Source: Streptomyces coeruleorubidus (GTDB taxonomy: Bacteria > Actinomycetota > Actinomycetes > Streptomycetales > Streptomycetaceae). From it: a stretch of DNA of 64,000 bases. Position numbers and translations under genes: made by a program. The first letter of the stretch is position 1. Each line of letters starts with the position of its first letter. Location: positions 4,879,001 through 4,943,000 of the forward strand of contig NZ_CP023694.1 of the NCBI RefSeq assembly GCF_008705135.1, given 5' to 3'. The notes beneath the pieces are model-generated. The model saw only the letters and a list, made by a program, of their open reading frames with translations. It was not told the origin of the DNA and did not search any database. This document shows, one piece after another, positions 41,167 to 50,741 of the stretch.

Positions 41167-42368
41167 GCCGTTACCCCGCTCTCCGCGGCGGCCGGCGGTA
41201 TCAGCGCCAGCACCCGTGTCCCGTCGCCCAGCGAACTCGTCACCGTCAGCCTCCCGCCCAGCTCCGCCAGCCGTTTGCGCATGCCGTCCAGGCCGAAGCC
41301 GGACGACGACTCCACCACGAACCCGGTCCCGTCATCGGTGATTTCCAGCTCCACGCCGTACGGCTGCCGGGCCAGGACCACACCGACCGTCGAGGCGCGC
41401 GCGTGCTTGCGCACGTTGGCCAGGGACTCCTGGGTGCAGCGCAGCAGTGCGATCCGGGTCTGCTGGTCGCACTCCAGGTCCGCCAGTTCGGCGTCGACGG
41501 TGAGGCCGGTGTCCTCCGCGAAACGGTCCAGGGTCCGGCGGAGGGTCTGTGCCACCGAACCGGCGGCCGCCTGGCCGGGGCGCTGGGGCGAGCCGACCAG
41601 TTCCCGGGCCTCGGCGAGGTTCTCCCGGGCCGTCGACTCGATCGACCGCAACTGCTGGGCGCTGCGCGCCGGTTCGGAGTCGAGGCCGGCCCGGGCCGCC
41701 TCGGCGAGCACGATGATCGAGGCGAAGCCCTGTGCGAGGGTGTCGTGGATCTCCCGGGCCATCCGCTCCCGCTCGTCCGCCGCGCCCTGCCGCGTGTGGG
41801 CCTCGGACAACTCGGCCTGGGCCGCTTCCAGTTCGGTGATCAGCCTCGCCCGTTCGGCGCTCTGCCCGACCACCGAATGGGCCCACAGCCCGATCAGCGC
41901 CCCCACGGCGACGACGAGCACCGTGGACACGAGCGTCTCGGTGAAGAACTCCACCGTCCAGCCGTCCTGCCGCAGCACACTCGCGGCCAGGGTGGCGGCC
42001 GCGGCGAGGCCCAGGAACACCGTCGAGGCCTTCGGCGTCCGTCCGAACATCCAGTAGTGCGGCAGCGTCACCATGAACAGCGCCGCGTAGTTGCCCCGCA
42101 GATACGCCAGCCCGCCGAGCGCGACCACCAGCACCGACAGATAGACGTGCGGCCGTACGACGGGATTGGCCGGGAAGCGCTCCAGGACCGCGTACGACAG
42201 CACCACGCCGCCCAGCAGGACCAGCGCCACGTACTTGCTCTCGCCGGGCCGGTCGATGGCGACGAGCCCGACGGCCATCACGGCGAACAGCAGCCAGCAC
42301 ACCGTGTTCCAGCGGCGCAGTGACGTGGCCCAGAGGGTGTCGGGGGTGGCCCCGGCGAGAGCGGTCAT
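41163..42368 (-). CDS. Two-component sensor histidine kinase (HisKA_3 type)
   Basis: A 401-residue membrane kinase. Six hydrophobic helices (about 20-170) precede a coiled coil, then the dimerisation/phosphorylation motif EREIHDTLAQG-type (ERERMAREIHDTLAQGFASI, phospho-His in it), then an HATPase domain with EITDDGTGF and SSGFGLDGMRKRL. The ligand-sensing part is only membrane helices. The gene starts 6 bases after the MMPL exporter gene ends and overlaps the response regulator; all three are one operon. Confidence 0.9.
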   Translation of the reverse strand: MTALAGATPDTLWATSLRRWNTVCWLLFAVMAVGLVAIDRPGESKYVALVLLGGVVLSYAVLERFPANPVVRPHVYLSVLVVALGGLAYLRGNYAALFMVTLPHYWMFGRTPKASTVFLGLAAAATLAASVLRQDGWTVEFFTETLVSTVLVVAVGALIGLWAHSVVGQSAERARLITELEAAQAELSEAHTRQGAADERERMAREIHDTLAQGFASIIVLAEAARAGLDSEPARSAQQLRSIESTARENLAEARELVGSPQRPGQAAAGSVAQTLRRTLDRFAEDTGLTVDAELADLECDQQTRIALLRCTQESLANVRKHARASTVGVVLARQPYGVELEITDDGTGFVVESSSGFGLDGMRKRLAELGGRLTVTSSLGDGTRVLALIPPAAAESGVTA

Positions 42369-42373
42369 GCCGG

Positions 42374-44578
42374 TCAACGTACGTCGACCGCCGGGCGGGA
42401 GGGAGACCTTTTCTCCGGGGCGGCCGTCGACCGGCGCCCCGGGCGCGAGGGCCACCAGCTCGCCTCGCCCAGCAGCAGCATCGACGCCGGCAGCACCATC
42501 ACCCGGACCACGAACGCGTCGATCAGCACGGCCGCCGCCAGGACGAATCCCATCTGCTTCATCTCGATGATGTGCAGGAAGACGAAGCTCGTGAACACGG
42601 TCGTCATCACCACCGCCGCGCTGGTCACCACGCTCGCCGAGGAGCGGATCCCGTCCAGCACGGCCTGCCGCGTGGGCACGCCCGCGAGCACCGCCTCCCG
42701 GATCCGGCTCACCACGAACACCTGGTAGTCCATCGAAAGACCGAAGAGGATCACGAAGAGGAACAGCGGCACGCGCGACCCGATCGACCCGGTGGAGCGG
42801 AAGTCCAGCAGCCCCTCGGCCCACGTCCCCTGGAAGACCAGCACGAGCAGCCCGAGCGCCGCCGCGGCGGACAGCAGGTTCAGGCCGACGCCGAGCAGCC
42901 CGAGCACCACCGAGCGGAAGGCGTACACGGTCATCGCGAACGTCACCAGCAGCAACGCGCCCAGCACCAGGGGCAGTTTGCCGTTCTGGTGGGCGGGATA
43001 GTCGGCGTAGCGGGCGACGTCGCCGGACACGCCGTACTCGGCGCCGGTGATCCGGCCGACGGTCGCGGGCAGGAAGTCGTCCCGGAGCCGGTCCAGGGAG
43101 TCGTACGCCTCGTCGGAGTTGCCGAGGTACGGCACCTTCAGTTCGAGGGTGCTGGTGCGCCCGTCGGCGGAGGACCGGATGCGCGAGGCGTCGGTGAACA
43201 GCGGGTCGGCCGCGGCCCGCCTGGCCACCTCGCGCAGGGCGCCGCCGACCTCCGGCGACCGTGAGGCATCGGCACGCACGACGACCTGGTGGGTCACCCG
43301 CTGCTCCGGGAACGCCTCGTTGAGCCGGTCGTACACCTGCATCGCGGGGATGTCGCGGGAGTGCGTGTCCCGGCTCATCTCCGTGATCTTGAGTCCGGCG
43401 AGCGGGACGACGAGGGCGAGGAGCGCGACGACCGAGACGCACAGGGTGGCGAGGGGATGCCGGGCGGCGGGCCGCAGCAGAGCGTTCCACAGCCGGCCGC
43501 CACTCGTGCCGCCTCGTACCCGCCGCGCCGGCTTTCCGCGCTCCGCCCGCCACAGCGCCCGGCGTTCCGCCCGCCGCCCCAGCTTGACCAGCAGCGCGGG
43601 CAGGGCCGTCAGCGAACTGGCCACCGCGACCAGGACGACCACGATGGTGCCGGTCGCGAGGGAGGAGAAGATCACGTCGGAGGCCAGGTACAGCGTCGCC
43701 GTGGAGGCCACCACCGCGAGCCCGGAGACCACGACCGCCCGGCCCGAGGTCGCGGCGGCCAGCTCCACCAGCGCCTCGGAGGACAGCCGCCCGCCGGAGC
43801 GGGCCCGTTCCTCCCGCTCGCGCTTGAGATAGAAGAGCGTGTAGTCGACGCCGACCGCGAGGCCGATCATGAGGATGACGTTGGTACCGACCCCGGCGTC
43901 GGGCGACACGTGCGAGACGACCATGGACAGCCCGACCGCCGCCGCGATCGAGGACAGCGCCAGCAGCAACGGCACCCCGGCCATGGTCACCGACCCGAAC
44001 ACCACCATCAGCGTGACCAGGGTGACGGGAAGGGTGATCGCTTCCGACAGCGCCAGGTCGTCGCTGCGCTGCTTGTCGACGCCTTTGCTGACGGAGGGAC
44101 TTCCGGTCTCCTCCAGCAGCAGCCCGGGGTGGCTCTTCTGCACCGCCGAGGTCTGCGCCACGAGCGCGTCGACCTTGTCCTTCGCGTCCCGCTCCTCGCC
44201 CTTCAGCGCCACCTCGACCATCAGGGTCTGTCTGTTCTTGGACAGCAACGGGTCGGCCACACCCGCCACTTCGGGCAGTCGCCGCATGCGGTCGGTCAGG
44301 TCGTCAGCGGCGGCGCGGGCGGCACCCTCGTCGAGGGCACCGCCCGAACGGGAGGAGATCAGCACCTGCTCGGCGGCCCTGCGCTCCAGATGCGCCTCGG
44401 CCGCCAGGGCCTCGGCGCGGCCGGCCTCGCCGACCCGGTAGTCCGCCGTCTTCGCGCTGTTCGTGCCGACGGCACTGCCGGCCCCCAGACACAGCGCCAC
44501 GAACACCAGCCAGCCGGCGACCGCCCGCCAGGGGTGCCGCGCACTCCAGCGCGCCACGCGCACAGATAATGAATTCAT
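42374..44578 (-). CDS. MMPL-family RND exporter
   Basis: A 734-residue protein with two repeats, each of a transmembrane helix, an extracytoplasmic domain and a five-helix bundle. MMPL motifs include GLAVGVDYTLFYLKREREE and GLSMDYQVFVVSRIREAV with the Asp-Tyr proton-path pairs. Such proteins export lipids or hydrophobic compounds across the membrane. The cytoplasmic segment around RRAERRALWRAERGKPARR is basic. The ATG at 44578 begins the operon with the two-component system, which suggests induction by the exported or a toxic compound. Confidence 0.9.
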   Translation of the reverse strand: MNSLSVRVARWSARHPWRAVAGWLVFVALCLGAGSAVGTNSAKTADYRVGEAGRAEALAAEAHLERRAAEQVLISSRSGGALDEGAARAAADDLTDRMRRLPEVAGVADPLLSKNRQTLMVEVALKGEERDAKDKVDALVAQTSAVQKSHPGLLLEETGSPSVSKGVDKQRSDDLALSEAITLPVTLVTLMVVFGSVTMAGVPLLLALSSIAAAVGLSMVVSHVSPDAGVGTNVILMIGLAVGVDYTLFYLKREREERARSGGRLSSEALVELAAATSGRAVVVSGLAVVASTATLYLASDVIFSSLATGTIVVVLVAVASSLTALPALLVKLGRRAERRALWRAERGKPARRVRGGTSGGRLWNALLRPAARHPLATLCVSVVALLALVVPLAGLKITEMSRDTHSRDIPAMQVYDRLNEAFPEQRVTHQVVVRADASRSPEVGGALREVARRAAADPLFTDASRIRSSADGRTSTLELKVPYLGNSDEAYDSLDRLRDDFLPATVGRITGAEYGVSGDVARYADYPAHQNGKLPLVLGALLLVTFAMTVYAFRSVVLGLLGVGLNLLSAAAALGLLVLVFQGTWAEGLLDFRSTGSIGSRVPLFLFVILFGLSMDYQVFVVSRIREAVLAGVPTRQAVLDGIRSSASVVTSAAVVMTTVFTSFVFLHIIEMKQMGFVLAAAVLIDAFVVRVMVLPASMLLLGEASWWPSRPGRRSTAAPEKRSPSRPAVDVR

Positions 44579-44637
44579 GCCCGAAATGCTTGCCGAGCTG
44601 GCCAGTTGGCGGACAGAGGTACTCGGTTGAACCTGCC

Positions 44638-44655
44638 GTCCACCGGACGGTGGAC
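44638..44655. terminator. Hairpin after the GH97 gene
   Basis: GTCCACC (44638-44644) pairs with 44649-44655 around a GGAC loop. It lies 35 bases downstream of the GH97 stop on the minus strand. A modest terminator candidate. Confidence 0.5.
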
Positions 44656-44689
44656 CCGGGCCCTGGGGAGAACCCCACCCGCCCGGGGA

Positions 44690-46672
44690 TCAGCTCGGCT
44701 TCAGGACGACCGCCTGTCCGCCCGCCGGCGCCATGGCCACGTCGAGCGTGTCGGCGGCGGTGACGGTCCGGGTGCTGACCACGACCGGGGTCCGGAACGG
44801 GCTGGTGCCCGGGGTGCCGTCGGCGTAGACCGTCGCCGTGTAGGTGCCGCTGCCGAGGAAGGACAGGGGCAGGGACAGGGTCCTGGACGACTCGTCGGTC
44901 ATCGCGCCCAGGTACCAGGCGGAGCCGCTGCGGCGGGCGACCGCGATGTACTCGCCGATCGCGCCGGCCAGGGTGCGGCTCTCGTCCCAGGTCACCGGCA
45001 CGGCGTTGAACCACGGCAGGCCGGGCCAGTTGGCCGGGTTGCCGTACTTGGACGGCTTGTCGTACCAGAAGAGGAAGTTGAGGGGCTGGTAGTACACCGC
45101 GGCCATCGCCATCTGGTGGGCGTTGGTCGTCTTGTCGCGGGACTGGCCGTAGCAGATCGTGTAGTCCATCGGGCCGCCGATGTTGCGCGCGAACGGCAGC
45201 GTCACGTTGTGCGTGGCGGTCGGGAACTGCTCGTTGCCGCGTACGCCTTCCAGGCTGATCCAGTTCGGGTACGTCCGCTCGTAGCCGAACGGCCGGACGT
45301 CGTCGTGCATGTCGATCAGCAGCTCGTACTTGGCGGCCGCCTTCGCCCAGTCGATGATCTGGTTCGTCATCGACTGGGTGCCGTCGTTGATGAAGCCGAG
45401 CTTGATGCCCTGCACGCCCCAGCTCTTGTAGAGGCCGAAGAGGGAGTCAGCGTCGGTCAGTGCGAGCCGGTTGACGTAGAGGAAAAGACCGATGCCCTTG
45501 CTCGTGGCGTACGAGATGACCGACGGCAGGTCGATGGCGGCGATGGGCTCGGTCGCGTCCGGGGTGGTGAACTCCGGGCCGTACCAGCCGGCGTCGTACT
45601 CGATGTACTCGATGCCCCGGGCCACGGCGAAGTCGACGCCCGCCAGCCCGGCGGCGGTGGAGAGCTCGCAGCGGAAGACCTTGCCCGGCTTGATCCAGGA
45701 GGTGTCGGGGAGGGCGTTCGGCGGCGCCAGGTTGAGCACCAGCTCGGCGTTGTCGACGAGTTCGGCGTGGGTGGCCCCGATCACCACCGCGCGCCACGGC
45801 GTGGCGAAGGGCGTGGTGACGGTGGAGGTCGTCTCCACCGGGCCGGTGCCGCGGGCGGTGTGCTCCATCAGGAACGCGGAGAGGGTGTGGGGCTCGCCGG
45901 CGACGGAACCGAGCATCAGCCGCGGGTAGTCGACGCGCGAGGACTCGCAGACGCAGGCGATGAGCCCGCCGGCGAGGGTGGCGGTGAGCGGAAGGTCGGT
46001 GAGCGGGCCGTTGTCGGTGCCGGCCGCGCCGGTGACCGGTATGGAGCCCGGCGCGACCGGCTCGTAGGCGTTCTCGTCGCGGGCGCTGTAGACGGTGGTG
46101 CCGTCGGGGAAGGCGAACGTCGTCAGCTCGTCGGCGACGGTGGCGGTGCCTTCGTCGAGGAGGAGGTAGCGCAGGGCGACGCCGGTCTTGTAGGCGCGGA
46201 CCTGGACGCCGAAGCGGATGCCCGACGCCCGGTCCTCCAGGTGCCAGCGCTGCTCCTGGTAGTGGTCGGTGACGGTCGCGTTGCGGCCGTAGACCGGGGT
46301 CCAGGTGGTGCGGTGGGTGCCGTACCGCTGCCCGGTCACCCTGACGTCCGCGCCGAGGACGGTGCCGTCGCCGAGCCTGAGGCCCAGGGCCGAGGTGCCG
46401 ATCACCGTCCGGGCGTCGCGGCGGGCGGACCAGCGGAGCGTGCCGTCCACCAGGGACAGGGTGATGGAGGTGCCTCCCATGCGCGCGGTGACGCTCTCCC
46501 GGCCGCCCGGCGGGGCGTCCGCGGCGCGGGCCGGGCCGGTCGCGGCGATCCCGGCCGCGGCCAGTCCGGCGGTGACGGCGGCGCCCTTGAGCACGACCCG
46601 GCGGGACGCGGCCGTCGGGTGACCGGCCGTTGTGTCCGCGGCGGGCTCTTGCCGTTCTCCCGAAGCTCTCAT
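44690..46672 (-). CDS. Secreted GH97 glycoside hydrolase
   Basis: A 660-residue enzyme with a Tat signal (SRRVVLKGAA at 23-32; cut near ARA-AD). The N-terminal beta-sandwich (about 55-290) is followed by a (beta/alpha)8 barrel with IEYIEYDAGWYGPEF, GVQGIKLGFINDG and LLIDMHDDVRPFGYERTYPNWISLEGVRGNE, then a C-terminal beta domain. These match GH97 alpha-glucosidases and alpha-galactosidases. The ATG at 46672 has GGAAGG upstream. A LacI-type operator lies 38 bases before the start, shared with the pectate-lyase-like gene. Confidence 0.9.
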   Translation of the reverse strand: MRASGERQEPAADTTAGHPTAASRRVVLKGAAVTAGLAAAGIAATGPARAADAPPGGRESVTARMGGTSITLSLVDGTLRWSARRDARTVIGTSALGLRLGDGTVLGADVRVTGQRYGTHRTTWTPVYGRNATVTDHYQEQRWHLEDRASGIRFGVQVRAYKTGVALRYLLLDEGTATVADELTTFAFPDGTTVYSARDENAYEPVAPGSIPVTGAAGTDNGPLTDLPLTATLAGGLIACVCESSRVDYPRLMLGSVAGEPHTLSAFLMEHTARGTGPVETTSTVTTPFATPWRAVVIGATHAELVDNAELVLNLAPPNALPDTSWIKPGKVFRCELSTAAGLAGVDFAVARGIEYIEYDAGWYGPEFTTPDATEPIAAIDLPSVISYATSKGIGLFLYVNRLALTDADSLFGLYKSWGVQGIKLGFINDGTQSMTNQIIDWAKAAAKYELLIDMHDDVRPFGYERTYPNWISLEGVRGNEQFPTATHNVTLPFARNIGGPMDYTICYGQSRDKTTNAHQMAMAAVYYQPLNFLFWYDKPSKYGNPANWPGLPWFNAVPVTWDESRTLAGAIGEYIAVARRSGSAWYLGAMTDESSRTLSLPLSFLGSGTYTATVYADGTPGTSPFRTPVVVSTRTVTAADTLDVAMAPAGGQAVVLKPS

Positions 46673-46709
46673 GGTGAGGGACCTTCCCCAGTGGTGGGCA
46701 GTAAGTGGT

Positions 46710-46724
46710 AGTAACCGTTTTCTG
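46710..46724 (-). promoter_or_regulatory. LacI-type operator upstream of GH97
   Basis: AGTAACCGTTTTCTG matches the pectate-lyase operator AGTAAGCGCTTTCTG at 13 of 15 positions and sits at almost the same distance from the start (38 bases). The shared pattern is GTAA-S-CG-Y-TTTC. Confidence 0.6.
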
Positions 46725-46865
46725 CGGGGGGCGAGTGCAGTTGTACGTGCCTGCGCAAGGTGGGGTCAAGAGGGAGGAACCGCAGGAACCGCTTCGGGCA
46801 TACGCGAACACCCCGGGTGCCGGGCCTGATGCGGCCCGGCACCCGGGGTGCCGTGGTGCGGTCGG

Positions 46866-48524
46866 TCAGCGCAGGGAACCGAGGCGGTCCAGGCGCTCGT
46901 TCACACCGTTGCGGAGCTCGCCGAGGGTGGTGCCCGGCGGGGCCACCTTCGGCGTGGCGGACGGCGGCTGGGTCTCGTCCGCGCAGGTCGTGCCACGCGC
47001 CGGGACCTTCAGGTCCACCAGGTAGCCGGTGACGGCGTCCGTCGCGCAGGCGCTGCGCCCGAAGGCGGTGTGGCCCTCGGCCTTGAAGGTGAGCAGCCGG
47101 CCGTTGTCGAGCTGCCGGGACAGGGCCACCGCGTCCCGGTACGGGGTGTCCGGGTCGCCGGTCGTGCCGAGCACGAGGATCGGCGCGGAGCCCTTCGCCC
47201 GGAAGGAACCGTCGTAGCGGCTGGGCTTCTCGCCGGTCCACTGGACGCAGGTGGTGGCGTGCTGGTGGTCGTAGGTCGGCGGGCCGTACGCCATGGCCGG
47301 GCCCAGCAGCGGCGCCAGCTCGGCGTTCCTGGTGACCTGCCGCTTCAGCAGGGCCGGGTCACGCGGGTAGTCCTTGTCGACGCACTCGACGGCCACGTTC
47401 GGGTTGAGGAAGTCGTAGCTGGCCGGGGACGGCGGCCGCAGCAGGAACGAGGTGTTGTCGCGCTGCTGCGCCTTGCGCAGGGCCTGACCGAGAGACGGCC
47501 AGATGACCTTGCCCTCGTTGATGTTGAACATCAGGCGGTAGACGAGGGTGTAGCCGTTCGCCTGCCCGCCGTTCGCGGTCGGCACGGGATTGGCGTCCAG
47601 GTCGGCCTTGAGCTTCTCGAACGCGCCCCGGGGATCGCCGTCGCCGAACCCGCACGTGTCCTGGTCCGCCTTGCACCAGTCGAGGAAGCGGCTCATCGCG
47701 CCGTCCAGGGCCAGGTACTGGGGCCGGTCGTAGGCGTAGGGCCGGTTCGCGTAGTGCTCGGGGTCGTAGCCGCCGTCCAGCACGAGCGCACGCACCCGCT
47801 CGGGGAACAGGGCGGCGTAGACGGTGCCGATGTAACTGCCGAACGACCGCCCGTAGTACGTCAGCTGGTCCTCACCGAGGGCCTGACGCAACAGGTCGAT
47901 GTCGCGGGCGACGTACTCGGTGCCCACGTACGGCGCCAGCTCGCCCGCGTTGTCCTGGCAGGCCTGGGCGAACGCGGCGGCCTGGCTCACGGCGGGCTCG
48001 TAGGCGTCCGGGCCGGGGACGCCCTTGGCGGCTCTGATGGCCTGCGTGTACGTCTGGTCGTCCCAGCACGTGACCGCTGAACTGCGCCCGACGCCGCGTA
48101 CGTCGTACCCGAAGACGTCGAAGGAGTCGCGCATCGCGGCGGGCAGGCCGGCGTGGTTGTTGCGCACGAAGTCCACGCCGGAGTTGCCGGGCCCGCCGGG
48201 CTGGAGGAAGAGCGTGCCCTTCTTCTTGGCCTGGTCCGGGGCCTTCTTGCGGATGACCGCCAGAGTGATGGTCTTGCCCTGCGGGTCGCGGTAGTCCAAC
48301 GGCACGTCGGCGTTCGCGCACTCGAAGCCGCCCTGGCAGTCGGACCAGGACAGGGACGGCACGGGCGGCTGCCCGTCGCTCCCGTCGGGCTCGGCGGCCA
48401 TCACCTGGGCGGCGGTTCCGGCGAGAGCGAAGGAGACGGCGGCGGCGATGGCGATCCTCAGACGCGGGAGGCGTCTGCGCGCGCGGGTGCCGGACCGTCT
48501 CGGTCCATGAGCTTGCTTGTTCAC
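46866..48524 (-). CDS. Secreted alpha/beta hydrolase, tripeptidyl aminopeptidase-like
   Basis: A 552-residue protein with a signal peptide (basic GTRARRRLPRLRIAI start, cut near VMA-AEP). The oxyanion motif LFLQPGGPGNSG, nucleophile elbow GRSFGSYIG, acid LGTTGDPDTP and His in EGHTAFGRS make a complete serine-peptidase triad, with a TAP-type C-terminal domain. It resembles the mycelial tripeptidyl peptidases of Streptomyces. The GTG at 48524 has GAGGGGG about 10 bases upstream; ATG 48554 is an alternative. Confidence 0.9.
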   Translation of the reverse strand: MNKQAHGPRRSGTRARRRLPRLRIAIAAAVSFALAGTAAQVMAAEPDGSDGQPPVPSLSWSDCQGGFECANADVPLDYRDPQGKTITLAVIRKKAPDQAKKKGTLFLQPGGPGNSGVDFVRNNHAGLPAAMRDSFDVFGYDVRGVGRSSAVTCWDDQTYTQAIRAAKGVPGPDAYEPAVSQAAAFAQACQDNAGELAPYVGTEYVARDIDLLRQALGEDQLTYYGRSFGSYIGTVYAALFPERVRALVLDGGYDPEHYANRPYAYDRPQYLALDGAMSRFLDWCKADQDTCGFGDGDPRGAFEKLKADLDANPVPTANGGQANGYTLVYRLMFNINEGKVIWPSLGQALRKAQQRDNTSFLLRPPSPASYDFLNPNVAVECVDKDYPRDPALLKRQVTRNAELAPLLGPAMAYGPPTYDHQHATTCVQWTGEKPSRYDGSFRAKGSAPILVLGTTGDPDTPYRDAVALSRQLDNGRLLTFKAEGHTAFGRSACATDAVTGYLVDLKVPARGTTCADETQPPSATPKVAPPGTTLGELRNGVNERLDRLGSLR

Positions 48525-48877
48525 TGTGGTGTTTCCCCCTCGGGTGCGACGCATGAGCCGTCGAGCACCCTGTGGTGTGGCTGGGTCGTTGAAGTTTCTA
48601 GCTCACTCGGAGGTGGGAGGGGAAGGAGGTCGGCCTTGTGGACCTACTTCCACGCGATCTCTCCGATACCCGGCGGTAGTTGCCGTGCCGTTCACTTTCG
48701 GAACGGTGGAGGGTACGCGGCGGCGATGCGGGGTGCGTCGGCGGTTCGGCCGATCTGCGGGGGCCGGGTCGTTGCCTAGGATCCGCTGCGTAGTCTGAGG
48801 CCATACCTGGCCAAGACCGTTGTTCGGCCGACCAGTTCACCCGAGCGAATCCCTCCCCCCACCGAAGGACAACCGAC
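48525..48877. other. Divergent intergenic region
   Basis: This 353-base gap between two divergent secreted-protein genes has no convincing coding sequence. It contains CCGTTC-ACTTTCG-GAACGG (48688-48706), a 6-bp-arm dyad, and a GA-rich stretch GGAGGTGGGAGGGGAAGGAGG at 48610-48631. Promoters for both genes must lie here; I cannot place them. Confidence 0.4.
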
Positions 48878-49390
48878 GTGTCGTCGAAGAACAGTCGTAT
48901 CAGAATCGCCCTCCTTGCCGCCGTCATCGCCGTCACCGGCCTGGCCACGGCGGGACCCGCCCTCGCGGCCACACCGGCGGTCGCCCCCGCGGTGACCGTG
49001 ACGTCCTCCCAGGCGCAGGACCCCGCCATACCCACCGACTTCGTCGACCTGCCCACGGGCCCCCTCCGGGCCGACGCCCCCCAGGAGTTCACCGTCACCT
49101 ACCGCAACACCACGCCGGCACCCACGACCGTCGCCCCCCAACTCCTGGTGACGTCCCCGGACACCGGACCGTTCCTGGCGCCGTCGGACATCAAGGTCGA
49201 GCGGCGCACGGGGCATGGCTGCTGGGTGGCCGTGCGGCTGGGCAGCCAGACGGGGACGTTGTTCACGGACCTTGTGGGCGCGGAGCGGGTTTTGGGGGCG
49301 GGGGAGACGCTTGAGGAGCGGTACCGGGTGACCGTCCTCAATCCGGAGGCCGGGGGGACGGTGGAGCCGCGGGTGGCGTTGTACGGCTGA
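48878..49390 (+). CDS. Small secreted protein with Ig-like fold
   Basis: A 170-residue protein with a signal peptide (1-30, ending ALA-AT), then a beta-sandwich with PQEFTVTYRNTTPAPTTVAPQLLVTSPDTGPFLAPSDIKVERRTGHGCWVAVRLGSQ, resembling a cell-surface NEW3/CARDB-type domain. The GTG at 48878 has GAAGGA upstream. The function is unknown. Confidence 0.7.
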   Translation: MSSKNSRIRIALLAAVIAVTGLATAGPALAATPAVAPAVTVTSSQAQDPAIPTDFVDLPTGPLRADAPQEFTVTYRNTTPAPTTVAPQLLVTSPDTGPFLAPSDIKVERRTGHGCWVAVRLGSQTGTLFTDLVGAERVLGAGETLEERYRVTVLNPEAGGTVEPRVALYG

Positions 49391-49423
49391 CCTCGCGCTG
49401 CCGGATCAGTGCAGGGCGTCGAT

Positions 49424-49448
49424 GGCCCGGACGATCAATGTCCGGGCC
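49424..49448. terminator. Bidirectional terminator hairpin
   Basis: GGCCCGGAC (49424-49432) pairs with 49440-49448 around GATCAAT, between the convergent secreted-protein and sigma-factor genes. Confidence 0.7.
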
Positions 49449-49487
49449 TCCGCCCCATGCTGGTACCGCCGGCTCGGACATCGCCGG

Positions 49488-50741
49488 TCAACTCGCTCCT
49501 GGTGAGAGTCGTGCCGCACGGGAGGCGAGGTGGCGCCGTTCCGGTGAGCTGGTGGCGCGTCGGGCGGCATCGCGGTAATCGTCCGCCGCCGCGTCGTGCC
49601 GGCCGAGCATCTCCAGGAGGTGGGCTCTGGTGGCGAGCAGGCGGTGGTGGCGTGCCATGCGCTTGTCGGGTTGCAGTGTCGCGAGCAGGTCGAGTCCGGC
49701 GGCCGGCCCGTGCACCATGGCGACGGCGACCACGCGGTTGAGGGTGATCATCGGGTTGGGAGCGACGTGCTCCAGCAGTTCGTACAGCGCGAGGATCTGC
49801 GGCCAGTCCGTGGCGTCGACATGCTCCGCCTCGTCGTGGACGGCGGCGATGGCGGCCTGCAACTGGTAAGGGCCGGTCTGGCCTCGTGGCAGGGTCTTGC
49901 TGATCAGGTCGATGCCCTCGGCGATGAGCCGGCGGTCCCACCGGCCCCGGTCCTGCTCCGCCAGCGGCACCAGGTCACCGCCGGGACCGATGCGAGCGGG
50001 ACGGCGCGCGTCGGTGAGCAGCATCAGCGCCAGCAAGCCCGCCGTTTCGGCGTCGTCGGGCAGCAGACGGCGCAGCAGCCGGGTGAGCCGGATGGCCTCG
50101 GCCGACAGCGCGGGCGCGGTCAGGTCGGCGCCGTCCGTGGTGGTGTATCCCTCGTTGAAGATCAGGTACAGCACGTGCAGCACCTCGGCCAGCCGCTCGG
50201 CGCGGTCTGCCGCCTCGGGCATGCGCAGCGGCAGGCCTGAGGTCTTGATGGTCTGCTTGGCCCGGCTGATGCGCTGGGCCATGGTCGCCTCCGGGACCAG
50301 GAAGGCCGCGGCGATCTGAGCGGTGGTCAGGCCGCCGACCGCGCGAAGCGTCAGAGCGATCCGGCTCGGCGCGGACAACGCCGGGTGGCAGCACAGGAAC
50401 AGCAGCGCGAGGGAGTCGTCCCGGTCGGTGGCCGGCTCGGCGTCGGCGGCGCGGCTGAGCAGTTCCGCCTGCGGGGTGGCCAGGGCGATACGGTCCTCAC
50501 GGCGCCGCCGTGCCTGCTCACTGCGCACGTGGTCCACCAGCTTGCGCGAGGCGACGGTGCCCAGCCAGCCTCTCGGATTGTCCGGCGTTCCTTCGGCGGG
50601 CCACTGCAGCGCCGCGGCAAGCAGGGCTTCCTGTACGGCGTCCTCACACGCGTCAAAGGCGCCGTACCGGCGAAGCAGCACGCCGAGGACCTGCGGCGCC
50701 AGCTCGCGCAGCAGGTCCTCGACGCCGTGATCCACGCTCAC
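49488..50741 (-). CDS. ECF42-type sigma factor with C-terminal TPR-like extension
   Basis: A 417-residue sigma factor. Regions 2 and 4 occupy about the first 190 residues (DACEDAVQEALLAAALQWP...; LRAVGGLTTAQIAAAFLVPEATMAQRISRAKQTIK). A 220-residue extension follows, with FNEGYTTT, RRLLPDDAETAGLLALMLLTDARRPAR and TGPYQLQAAIAAVHDEA. This architecture with a coupled YCII/DGPF gene is the ECF42 group, which works without an anti-sigma. The GTG at 50741 overlaps the YCII stop (GTGA). An ECF42-like promoter lies upstream of the pair. Confidence 0.85.
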   Translation of the reverse strand: MSVDHGVEDLLRELAPQVLGVLLRRYGAFDACEDAVQEALLAAALQWPAEGTPDNPRGWLGTVASRKLVDHVRSEQARRRREDRIALATPQAELLSRAADAEPATDRDDSLALLFLCCHPALSAPSRIALTLRAVGGLTTAQIAAAFLVPEATMAQRISRAKQTIKTSGLPLRMPEAADRAERLAEVLHVLYLIFNEGYTTTDGADLTAPALSAEAIRLTRLLRRLLPDDAETAGLLALMLLTDARRPARIGPGGDLVPLAEQDRGRWDRRLIAEGIDLISKTLPRGQTGPYQLQAAIAAVHDEAEHVDATDWPQILALYELLEHVAPNPMITLNRVVAVAMVHGPAAGLDLLATLQPDKRMARHHRLLATRAHLLEMLGRHDAAADDYRDAARRATSSPERRHLASRAARLSPGAS

